Source: an uncultured Eggerthellaceae bacterium (GTDB taxonomy: Bacteria; Actinomycetota; Coriobacteriia; Coriobacteriales; Eggerthellaceae). From it: a DNA stretch of 64,000 bases. Shown piece by piece: positions 25,700 to 33,491 of the stretch. Positions within the stretch are counted from its first letter, which is position 1; the number at the start of each line of letters is the position of its first letter. The translations under genes were made by a program, and so were the position numbers. The DNA lies in the NCBI GenBank assembly GCA_947566075.1, contig CANOIM010000012.1, positions 1 through 64,000 of the forward strand, in the 5' to 3' direction. The notes under the pieces are model-generated. The model made no database searches and was not told the DNA's origin. It saw only the letters and a program-made list of their open reading frames with translations.

Positions 25700-27226
25700 T
25701 TATAAGTCTTTTATCAACTTCTTGAGGACTTCCACTTCTTCCTGAACATTCCTATTCTGGAGCAACATGCTCTCAACTTTTCCCACTGAGTGCATGACTG
25801 TTGAATGGTCTTTCCCGAACTTCGTTCCGATATTCGCGTAGGGAACATCCAATAATTGACGGCAGAGATACATAGCCATCTGACGAGGGAAGAGGACTTC
25901 TCGCGAACGCGAAGATCCGATGAGGTCGCTATGCTTGACCTTATAGTAGTTCTCTACCTGTTTTTGGATATCCTCTATCGTAAGGTTCTTCGACATCATC
26001 CCCATGAAATGGTCTTCAAGGAGAGTACGGACCTCATTGATGGAGATCGTGTCATTTCCTGAGAGGTTCAAATGATAGATGACGATGGTCACTGCACCCT
26101 TGAGCTCCCGGATGTTCGAACCAGAGTTCTCTGCGATATACGCCTGGATGTCTTCAGGGATGAAGAGAGATTCATTCCCATTCATCCGCTTGTATTCATT
26201 GATGTAGCTCTTGACGATGGCTATCTTCGTCTCAACCTCAGGAGGTTGGATATCCACCGTTCCACCCTGCATGAATCGTGACCGATACCGCTCTTCGATA
26301 TCGATATTCTTCGGTGCCCTATCAGCTGAGAGGATGATCTGTTTATCTTGGTTGATGAGGTTATTGAAGATCTGGAAGACGATGTTCAATGTTTGGGTCT
26401 TGCCTTGGAAGTACTGGATATCATCCACAAGGAGCACATCAGCCATCTCATAATGGGTCTTGAAGTTCTTATAACTTGATTTCTCCTTATCATGCTGAGC
26501 CACTGCATCCGTATATTCACTGATGAGCTCTTCAGCATCCACGTAGATAGTGGTGATGTCTGGCCGCGTTCTGTTGATGTAGTTCTGGATAGCTCTCAAG
26601 AGATGGGTTTTACCCAGGCCGCTTCGGCCGTAGATGAAGAGCGGGTTCAAAGGGGTGTTCCCAGGGAATTCAGCTACCTGGACAGCCATGGAATAAGCCA
26701 TCCTATTCGATTCGCCGATGACGAAGTTCTCGAAGGTGAAGCTGGAAAGCGAAGCATCCGGGCTGATGAAAGCGCCGCTCTGAGGTTGTTGGTCCTTATG
26801 GGCACCTACCGTTTCCACCTCAGTTTTCTGGATGAAATCAGGGATCTTGAACTGGTCTTCCCTTTCCTCCCTTAGATCTTCACTAGCAAGCCTGCTTCCG
26901 GCCTCTTCTGGAAGCGGTGAAGGAGTTTGACGAAGGGGAGTCTGGGTGATGGGCGATTGATCACCGCTTTCATCCACTTCGATGACCACATCGAACGTGA
27001 TCTGATAGAGGTCCTCTAACGCTCGAAGGATGATCCCTGAGAAGTTCTTCTCAGCCCAAGTCTTCATGAAGCTGGACTCTGTGGTCAAAAGTAGAAATCC
27101 ATCACTGATGGCTTGAGGTTGTATCCGCGTTAAAAGGGCATTGAACTGGGATGTGTTGACATCAGGATAAGAGGAGACCTTCTCGCATATCTCTTCCCAT
27201 CGCTTGGTCAATTCAGTCGGTTGCAT
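25700..27226 (-). CDS. dnaA: Chromosomal replication initiator DnaA
   Basis: A 508-residue AAA+ initiator that binds DnaA boxes and opens oriC. An N-terminal helicase-loading domain is followed by a polar linker (about 90-160), then the ATPase with GRSGLGKTHLL (Walker A), LLVDDIQYFQGK (Walker B), and ERYRSRF (box VII arginine), and the C-terminal DNA-binding domain with GKDHSTVMHSV, a slight variant of the usual GRDHTTVMHA. ATG 27226 is chosen (AAGG upstream); ATG 27241 is possible. The gene points away from dnaN, toward rpmH, the reverse of the common order. Confidence 0.95.
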   Translation of the reverse strand: MQPTELTKRWEEICEKVSSYPDVNTSQFNALLTRIQPQAISDGFLLLTTESSFMKTWAEKNFSGIILRALEDLYQITFDVVIEVDESGDQSPITQTPLRQTPSPLPEEAGSRLASEDLREEREDQFKIPDFIQKTEVETVGAHKDQQPQSGAFISPDASLSSFTFENFVIGESNRMAYSMAVQVAEFPGNTPLNPLFIYGRSGLGKTHLLRAIQNYINRTRPDITTIYVDAEELISEYTDAVAQHDKEKSSYKNFKTHYEMADVLLVDDIQYFQGKTQTLNIVFQIFNNLINQDKQIILSADRAPKNIDIEERYRSRFMQGGTVDIQPPEVETKIAIVKSYINEYKRMNGNESLFIPEDIQAYIAENSGSNIRELKGAVTIVIYHLNLSGNDTISINEVRTLLEDHFMGMMSKNLTIEDIQKQVENYYKVKHSDLIGSSRSREVLFPRQMAMYLCRQLLDVPYANIGTKFGKDHSTVMHSVGKVESMLLQNRNVQEEVEVLKKLIKDL

Positions 27227-27292
27227 AGGATGACCTTCCATGAAGGTTGATTCAGTACGGAGTGCGATTAGAGTTTTACACAATTGTAGAGG

Positions 27293-27301
27293 TTTTCCAC
27301 A
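27293..27301 (+). promoter_or_regulatory. DnaA-box-like site upstream of dnaA
   Basis: TTTTCCACA, one or two bases off the TTATCCACA consensus, in the 108-bp gap between dnaA and the GHKL/winged-helix gene. It may serve dnaA autoregulation. Confidence 0.45.
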
Positions 27302-27334
27302 ATAAAAGACGGAGGAATCCGAAGAAATCCTCTT

Positions 27335-28141
27335 CTATAAGGTTCGGACGAGGTCCTTCCCTAAAGGAGTCAATGTGTATTTTTTCCCGATTTGAGTGAC
27401 AATACCCAGGTCACGGAGCTTTTTCAATTCATTGTACATGCTACCGCTTGGTATGTTCGTGGTGGTGTAAAGGTCTTTCACACCCCATATGCTCTCTGTT
27501 TTGAATAAGGGAAGGAAAGAGATAGCCCGCTTCGAAAGCAAGGGAAGGAGCATATCAACACTCAATGAGGTGTCTCCTGGCACGCTGGCTTCTATGGAGG
27601 GAGGTATCTTTTGCTCTTCAGAGACAAGGCTGATCGTGACCACAGCCCCTGAGCTCAAGTTGTCTTCGATACGGATATTCCCCTGCTTCGTCTCAAGGTA
27701 TTCCTTGACGATAGGGAGCCCTGAACCCACCCCATTGATGTACTGCTTCATTTCCTGGGTGGCAGAAGAGTATCCCGGAAGCTGCGCTTTCTCTTTATCT
27801 AAGATCCCAGGGCCTTGATCCGTGAAACGGATCGTATTCCCCTTATCGAATATAGAGATGACCATTTCAGTGAATTCAGCATGGATGAAATTCTCTGAAA
27901 CTTGGAGTATGACCGTATAAGGGATGGACCCACCTAAGCTGCTTGCCTCTGAATAGATGGAAGCAGCCAACTCTCCGATGAACTCCCTTGTGGTGTTCGG
28001 TTTGATATCTACGATCCGAGGAGAGCTCAGAAGATCGTCGTAGATAGCGATGCGAGCGGGGGTATCTACGAACGCAAGAGAGGCTTCCCTTGATGAAGCC
28101 CGCTCTTCCGAAATATCTGCATATGTGGCGGTTCGATCCAA
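27335..28141 (-). CDS. GHKL ATPase fused to a winged-helix domain, next to oriC
   Basis: A 268-residue protein. An unassigned N-terminus (1-60) precedes a histidine-kinase-like ATPase fold: N-box VSENFIHA near 83-90, G1 box FTDQGPGI near 108-115, G2 box GVGSGLPIVKEYL near 137-149, and GAVVTISL near 164. There is no HisKA phosphorylation helix. Residues about 195-268 look like a winged helix (GSMYNELKKLRDLGIVTQIGKKYTLTPLG in part). The layout resembles SpoIIAB/RsbW-type ATPases more than a sensor kinase. The start is TTG 28141, the only one between an upstream stop and the N-box, so it is uncertain. It lies directly between dnaA (same strand, 108 bp) and the presumed oriC; a role in controlling dnaA or initiation is inference. 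Confidence 0.65.
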   Translation of the reverse strand: MDRTATYADISEERASSREASLAFVDTPARIAIYDDLLSSPRIVDIKPNTTREFIGELAASIYSEASSLGGSIPYTVILQVSENFIHAEFTEMVISIFDKGNTIRFTDQGPGILDKEKAQLPGYSSATQEMKQYINGVGSGLPIVKEYLETKQGNIRIEDNLSSGAVVTISLVSEEQKIPPSIEASVPGDTSLSVDMLLPLLSKRAISFLPLFKTESIWGVKDLYTTTNIPSGSMYNELKKLRDLGIVTQIGKKYTLTPLGKDLVRTL

Positions 28142-28777
28142 ATGCTTCCCTATCTCTAACGCAAATACGGTACCTCAGTTCAGAGATGATATATCCCCTG
28201 AAAATGAAACTTTCGACGGATTTCACGGTTTTCAACATTTTATTCATAAAAGGTGGAAAACAAGGAGAGCCTTAGAGTGTGGCTAAGGAAATGCGATTCG
28301 TATCAGTTGATAACTGTTAAAGATTCTTCTTGACAATCGCCCTTTTTAAGCGATTCCCTGATAGAGCCATCGCCTTTGTTTTGATTTGAGATAACCTTCT
28401 CGCTTTGGATGAGAGAAGAATAGAACAGATATTCGCTATCGCGGGTGATTGGATAAAACACCAGTACAATGCTGATATTTGAGGTGTATCCAGTAAGGTC
28501 ATCATAAGAAATACACAATCCTCTATCTCATGATCAGAGGAGTTTTACAGGTAAGAGAGAGGGATTATGACGATAAAAGCTCATTTCAAGGAAGGTTATC
28601 AACATTTTCCACCTTCGCAATGAAAGCCTCAGTGGAATACTGTTATAGAACCTCTAAGATTCAATAATTTTCAAAACAGTGAAAACAATGAATTGAAATA
28701 TGAGATGAATCTTTGAAACCCCCTGATGAAAAGCTCATAGAGGTATAATCTCGTAGAAATATGCGAGGAAGGATGTC
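28142..28777. other. Probable chromosomal origin (oriC) between the dnaA side and dnaN
   Basis: A 636-bp AT-rich, gene-free stretch from which most genes on both sides diverge. DnaA-box-like 9-mers: TTTTCAACA at 28229-28237, TTTTCCACC on the minus strand at 28252-28260, TTATCAACT on the minus strand at 28306-28314, and an adjacent pair TTATCAACA (28596-28604) plus TTTTCCACC (28605-28613). None is the exact TTATCCACA. The stretch 28660-28720 is particularly AT-rich and could be the unwinding element. A TATAAT at 28744-28749 is a likely dnaN -10 box. Confidence 0.7.
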
Positions 28778-29875
28778 ATGAGATTCAGCATCAATAAAAC
28801 AGAGCTCAGCAACGCGCTCACCGTGGTGATGAAAGGTGTTTCAACGCGTTCAACGCTCCCTATCCTTTCAGGCATCCTCATAGAAGCCAAGACGGATCAG
28901 ATCACCCTGCAAGGTACCGACCTTGAGCTTTCCGTGGAAGTGAGCGCACCAGCGCTTGTTGAAGAAGAAGGTAAGACGGTCGTCCCCGGTAAGCTCTTCT
29001 CTGAGATCGTTCGTAGCCTCCCTGATGCCGCCGTTCATATTGAGACGAATGATAATGATGTCAAGATGGTCTGTGACACCTCATCATTCTCTGTTTGGAC
29101 GCTCAACCCTGATGACTTCCCCGGTTTCCCTGAAGTGGAAACGAATCAACAGGTCACGCTTCCTTTGGATACGTTCACTCATATGGTCAAGCGGGTCTCA
29201 CGGGTGGTCTCCCGGGATGAAAGCCGCATGATCCTCACCGGTGTGCTCATCGAAGTTGAGGATGAGCAGCTCAAGATGGTGGCAACGGATTCCTATCGGC
29301 TTGCGCTTGCGAAGACGAAGCTCTCTGAGACGAAAGCTGACGAATTCAATGCGGTCATCTCAGGTTCATTCCTCAATGATGTTTGCGGTGTTCCCATGGA
29401 TGACACTGATATCACCCTAGGCCTGTCTGAGAATCAGATCGTGATAACCTGCGGGAAGACCGTCTTCATCAACCGGAGGATAGAAGGCAACTACCCCAAC
29501 TACCGCCAGTTGCTGCCCACTGATTACAACACCCGTGTGACCATGGAGCTGGCGCCTTTTACAGCAGCGGTCAAGCGTGCGGCTATCCTCAGCTCATCTT
29601 CAGCACCCATGCGCTTCGACATCAATAACACCACCCAAACACTTCAGATCTTCGTGAAGGCCACTGATGTGGGATCGGTTCAAGAGACCATCGGATGTGA
29701 GGCTGTGGGTGACGATGTTGAGATCGCGTTCAACTCTGCTTACGTGGTAGATGGGCTTTCCGCCATCAAAGGTGAGAAGGTTCATTTCGACATCCTTGAC
29801 GGCATGAAACCCGGTATCTTCCGTACGGTGGATACGGACGATCTTCTCTACCTCATCATGCCTGTGCGCATCTAG
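28778..29875 (+). CDS. dnaN: DNA polymerase III sliding clamp (beta subunit)
   Basis: A 365-residue clamp. It shows the three-domain beta fold: MRFSINKTELSNAL start, STLPILSGILIEA, LTGVLIEVEDEQLKMVATDSYRLA, and the C-terminal YLIMPVRI, close to the family's LMPMR ending that helps form the client pocket. GAGGAAGG precedes ATG. It is the first gene on the right replication arm and heads dnaN-recF. Confidence 0.96.
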   Translation: MRFSINKTELSNALTVVMKGVSTRSTLPILSGILIEAKTDQITLQGTDLELSVEVSAPALVEEEGKTVVPGKLFSEIVRSLPDAAVHIETNDNDVKMVCDTSSFSVWTLNPDDFPGFPEVETNQQVTLPLDTFTHMVKRVSRVVSRDESRMILTGVLIEVEDEQLKMVATDSYRLALAKTKLSETKADEFNAVISGSFLNDVCGVPMDDTDITLGLSENQIVITCGKTVFINRRIEGNYPNYRQLLPTDYNTRVTMELAPFTAAVKRAAILSSSSAPMRFDINNTTQTLQIFVKATDVGSVQETIGCEAVGDDVEIAFNSAYVVDGLSAIKGEKVHFDILDGMKPGIFRTVDTDDLLYLIMPVRI

Positions 29876-29908
29876 CGCCCCTAAGAGCTCCCGCAACCAA
29901 AGGTTCTC

Positions 29909-30985
29909 TTGGTGTCATTAAGGATCCAAGATATCACCCTAGCGAATTTCCGTTCGTATCAACATTTCACTCTGAGCGGCCTGGAAGAACTGAATATCCT
30001 CTTCGGCCCGAATGCCATTGGGAAGACCAATGTGATAGAAGCCCTTCAATTACTGACCGCGCTTACCTCGTTTCGCAAGGCAACCTCTTCTGAGATAGTC
30101 AAGCAAGGAAGCTCTGATTTCATGATCTCAGCGAATGTGTCTGATGGGAATCGCCAGCTTGAGATGAGCTTGACCTTCGATGGGGAGAAACGCAGTTACC
30201 GGCTGAATGGAAAGCCACGCACCATCAAGGACTTGAAAGGATTGATGCCCGCTATCCTCTTCGCGCCGGAGGACCTTGACCTAGTGAAGCGGTCAGATTC
30301 CCTGCGCCGCGGTGAGGTGGATACCATCGGGCAGCAAGTGAACGCGAATTACTATCAGATCTCCCGGGATTTCGAGAAGCTCCTTCGCCATAGGAACCGG
30401 CTTTTGAAAGATGAAGCCCCTGATGACCTTCTGGATGCCCTTTCAGAGCTCTATGCCAAGGTGGGTTCCCAATTAACAGCCTATCGTCGAGCGCTCATAG
30501 AACGGATGACCCCTTTCATCATGGAAGCCTACCAGGATATATCGGGGGGTGAGGCGCTTTCTGTGGAATATGCTCCCTCTTCTCAAGACCAAGATGATCT
30601 GCAGAAGAAGCAGCGAGAAGCCAGGGCAGAAGAGCGGGCTCGGCACCAAACCGTCGTAGGACCCCACCGGGATAAGATCCGGTTCCTCATCAACGGGATG
30701 GATGTTGGTTCTTTCGCCAGTCAAGGGCAACAACGAAGCGTTGTCCTTTCATTGAAGATGGCAGAAGTCCAGTTGATCGAGGAGATACTCCACCAGAAGC
30801 CCATCCTCTTGCTTGACGATGTGATGAGTGAACTAGATGCACGACGGCGGCAGGCTATGGTCGAATACCTCTTGCCAGAGACCCAAACATTCATCACCAC
30901 CGCAAATCTGGAGTATTTCGACGCTACGATGCGCGAAAAAGCGCTGATTATAGACCTTCAAAAGCAACTTATGACTAGGGAGTAA
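29909..30985 (+). CDS. recF: DNA replication and repair protein RecF
   Basis: A 358-residue SMC-like ATPase loading RecA at gaps with RecO and RecR. It has FGPNAIGKTNVIEAL (Walker A), FASQGQQRSVVLSLKMAE (signature), and ILLLDDVMSELDARRR (Walker B). The start is TTG 29909 or the adjacent GTG 29912, with AAAGG just upstream. It lies 33 bp after dnaN. Confidence 0.94.
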   Translation: MVSLRIQDITLANFRSYQHFTLSGLEELNILFGPNAIGKTNVIEALQLLTALTSFRKATSSEIVKQGSSDFMISANVSDGNRQLEMSLTFDGEKRSYRLNGKPRTIKDLKGLMPAILFAPEDLDLVKRSDSLRRGEVDTIGQQVNANYYQISRDFEKLLRHRNRLLKDEAPDDLLDALSELYAKVGSQLTAYRRALIERMTPFIMEAYQDISGGEALSVEYAPSSQDQDDLQKKQREARAEERARHQTVVGPHRDKIRFLINGMDVGSFASQGQQRSVVLSLKMAEVQLIEEILHQKPILLLDDVMSELDARRRQAMVEYLLPETQTFITTANLEYFDATMREKALIIDLQKQLMTRE

Positions 30986-31068
30986 GGGTTGCTGATAACA
31001 AGCGCTTAAAACGGCTCATATTCCTCCGTTTAAGAGGTGGGTTCATGAAAAAGCGTATGTTTGTATGC

Positions 31069-31074
31069 TAAAAT
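31069..31074 (+). promoter_or_regulatory. Probable gyrB -10 box
   Basis: TGCTAAAAT (extended -10, TG one base before TAAAAT) about 58 bp upstream of gyrB; TGAAAA 17 bp further upstream may be a weak -35. Confidence 0.5.
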
Positions 31075-31131
31075 CATCACGTCAAAACAAAAAAACCCCG
31101 TTCAAAGCCTATTCGCAGCAAGGGAGAGTCT

Positions 31132-33078
31132 ATGGCAGCTAATGCAAGCAATGGCAATTATGGTGCGGAGAATATTCGCGTCCTAGAGGGGCTCGAAGCC
31201 GTTCGCATCCGCCCTGGTATGTATATTGGTTCTACCGGGCCGCGGGGATTGCATCATCTGGTCTACGAAGTGGTTGATAATTCCGTAGACGAAGCGTTGG
31301 CAGGCTGTTGTGACAAGATCGAAGTATGCATCCATGAGGATAATTCAGTCACCGTGACGGATAATGGGCGCGGCATTCCAGTGGAAAAGCACCCACAGGA
31401 GGGTATCCCCACCGTAGAGGTGGTGCTCACCATCCTCCACGCAGGCGGCAAGTTCGGCGACGGCGGCTATAAGACATCAGGCGGCTTGCATGGCGTAGGC
31501 GTTTCTGTGGTGAACGCGCTTTCCACCATGACCCGCGTCAGCGTCAAGCGTGATGGGTTCGAATATGAGATGGATTTCGAACGCGGCGTCACCAAGACGA
31601 AGCTGCACAAGCTAGGAAAGGCGAAGGGGACCGGCACGAAGGTGACCTTCTGGCCTGATCCGGAGATCTTCACGGAAACCACCACGTTCGATTTCGACAC
31701 CCTGGCGAACCGGTTCCGGGAGATGTCGTTCCTGAACAAGGGATTGACCATCATCCTTCAGGATGAGCGCCGCAAGGGCCCGGATGGTAATCCCATCACG
31801 GAAACCTTCAAAGCCGAAGGCGGCATCGTCGATTTCGTCAAGTACCTCAATGAAGGCAAGGAAACCCTGAACAAGCCCGTTTACTTCGAGGCGGAGAACC
31901 CTGATGGCGAGGTGGAGATAGCCCTCCAATGGTCCACCTCCTACAGCGCTACCATCATGGCCTTCGCCAACAATATCAACACCACCGAAGGCGGCACCCA
32001 TCTTGAGGGTTTCAAGAACGCGCTCACCCGCACCATCAATGATTATGCTCGAGGGAAGGGCCTCCTGAAGGATAAGGATCCGAACCTCTCCGGCGAAGAT
32101 GCGCGCGAAGGGCTTTCGGCGGTGATATCCGTCAAGTTGCATGATCCGCAGTTCGAAGGCCAGACGAAGACGAAGCTGGGTAACACTGAGATCCGCGGCT
32201 TGGTGCAGAATGCCGTGGCCCAAGGTCTGGCGGAGTACTTGGAAGAGAACCCCACCCCGGCGAAGCGCATCATCAACAAGGCCTCCCAGGCTTTGAAGGC
32301 CCGCGAAGCTGCCCGCAAGGCCCGCGAGGCCACTCGGCGTAAGGGCGTGTTGGATTCCTTCGCCCTACCGGGCAAGTTGGCGGATTGCTCTTCGAAGGAC
32401 GCATCCCTGTCTGAGATCTTCATCGTAGAGGGTGATTCCGCAGGTGGTTCAGCTAAGCAGGCGCGGGACCGCAAGTTCCAGGCTATCTTGCCCCTGCGCG
32501 GTAAGATCTTGAATGTGGAGAAGGCGGGGCTGCATCGTTCGCTTTCCTCAGACACCATCTCTTCGCTCATCACGGCCATTGGCACGAACATCGGCGAAGA
32601 CTTCGATGCTGACAAGGCGCGTTACCATCGCATCGTCATCATGACAGATGCTGATGTGGATGGCGCTCATATCCGCTGCCTTCTGCTGACGTTCTTCTAT
32701 CGCTATATGCCGGAGCTCATTGCGCGCGGGTATATCTACATTGCCTGCCCGCCCATCTTCGGTATAAAGAAGAAGAACTCGCGCTCCACGAAGATCGAGC
32801 GCTATGTGTATGACGAAAGCGCTCTTTCAGCAACGCTCAAGGAAATGGGCGGGTCGGACAAATTCGACGTCCAGCGCTACAAGGGCCTGGGTGAGATGGA
32901 TCCGGAACAGCTGTGGGAAACCACCATGGAACCGCAGAACCGCCTGATGCTCAAGGTTGAGATAGATGATGCCGCTCAGGCTGAGCGGGTGGTCTCTGAG
33001 CTCATGGGTGATCAGGTGGAACCACGCAAGAAGTTCATACAGACCCACGCAAAAGACGTTAGATTCCTTGACATTTAA
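31132..33078 (+). CDS. gyrB: DNA gyrase subunit B
   Basis: A 648-residue ATPase subunit. EVVDNSVDEALAG (ATP-binding helix), DNGRGIPVEKH, GGLHGVGVSVVNALS (ATP lid) and the TOPRIM EGDSAGGSAKQARDR with PLRGKILNVEKA and DADVDGAHIR are all present; the ending VRFLDI is typical. It introduces negative supercoils together with gyrA, which follows after a small inserted gene. Codon usage is clearly more GC-rich than in the genes on the left of the origin. Confidence 0.97.
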   Translation: MAANASNGNYGAENIRVLEGLEAVRIRPGMYIGSTGPRGLHHLVYEVVDNSVDEALAGCCDKIEVCIHEDNSVTVTDNGRGIPVEKHPQEGIPTVEVVLTILHAGGKFGDGGYKTSGGLHGVGVSVVNALSTMTRVSVKRDGFEYEMDFERGVTKTKLHKLGKAKGTGTKVTFWPDPEIFTETTTFDFDTLANRFREMSFLNKGLTIILQDERRKGPDGNPITETFKAEGGIVDFVKYLNEGKETLNKPVYFEAENPDGEVEIALQWSTSYSATIMAFANNINTTEGGTHLEGFKNALTRTINDYARGKGLLKDKDPNLSGEDAREGLSAVISVKLHDPQFEGQTKTKLGNTEIRGLVQNAVAQGLAEYLEENPTPAKRIINKASQALKAREAARKAREATRRKGVLDSFALPGKLADCSSKDASLSEIFIVEGDSAGGSAKQARDRKFQAILPLRGKILNVEKAGLHRSLSSDTISSLITAIGTNIGEDFDADKARYHRIVIMTDADVDGAHIRCLLLTFFYRYMPELIARGYIYIACPPIFGIKKKNSRSTKIERYVYDESALSATLKEMGGSDKFDVQRYKGLGEMDPEQLWETTMEPQNRLMLKVEIDDAAQAERVVSELMGDQVEPRKKFIQTHAKDVRFLDI

Positions 33079-33105
33079 GGGGAGTAACCGAGTGGGTAGA
33101 GCGCG

Positions 33106-33140
33106 ACAAAAAGATTCTTCGCTTCGCTCAGAATGACAAA
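33106..33140 (+). repeat. Left arm of the inverted repeat flanking the GIY-YIG gene
   Basis: A 35-bp arm containing AAGATTCTTCGCTTCGCTCA; an exact complement lies at 33421-33455. The core resembles the repeat CATTCTGAGCGAAGCGAAGA seen in many bacterial genomes. Confidence 0.92.
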
Positions 33141-33148
33141 GTGGGTTT

Positions 33149-33433
33149 GTGAGCGTGAAAGAATACTACGTCTACATTCTCACAAATTTTACGAACACTA
33201 CTTTGTATATAGGAGTGACGAATGATCTAGAGCGCAGATTAGCTGAACATAAGAGTGGGCTGATCGAAGGATTCAGCAAAAGATACAAGCTTACGAAGCT
33301 AGTGTATTGGGAAAGCACGACAGATATTAGGGATGCATTACAGAGAGAAAAACAGATCAAAGGATGGAAGAGGATCAAGAAAGAAGAACTGATCACCTCA
33401 ATGAATCCCCAATGGGAAGATTTGTCATTCTGA
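33149..33433 (+). CDS. Single-domain GIY-YIG endonuclease-like protein
   Basis: A 94-residue protein of the UPF0213/YhbQ-like GIY-YIG group. The YYVYILTN ... LYIGVTNDLERRLAEHK motif gives the paired GIY-YIG signature (YVYI, YIGVT) with the catalytic Arg in ERRLAEH, and QREKQIKGWKR carries the metal-binding Glu. The start is GTG 33149 or 33155 without a clear ribosome site. Codon use is more AT-rich than in gyrB and gyrA on each side (TTT, ACT, TTG, TAT, ATA are common). The right inverted repeat arm encodes the last three residues and stop. It interrupts the gyrB-gyrA pair and looks acquired. Confidence 0.85.
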   Translation: MSVKEYYVYILTNFTNTTLYIGVTNDLERRLAEHKSGLIEGFSKRYKLTKLVYWESTTDIRDALQREKQIKGWKRIKKEELITSMNPQWEDLSF

Positions 33434-33455
33434 GCGAAGCGAAGAATCTTTTTGT
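33421..33455 (-). repeat. Right arm of the inverted repeat flanking the GIY-YIG gene
   Basis: The exact 35-bp complement of 33106-33140. It overlaps the end of the GIY-YIG frame and lies 36 bp ahead of gyrA. Confidence 0.92.
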
Positions 33456-33491
33456 AAAGCAGCAAGGGATTAATGAAAAAGAAGGGCGAAC

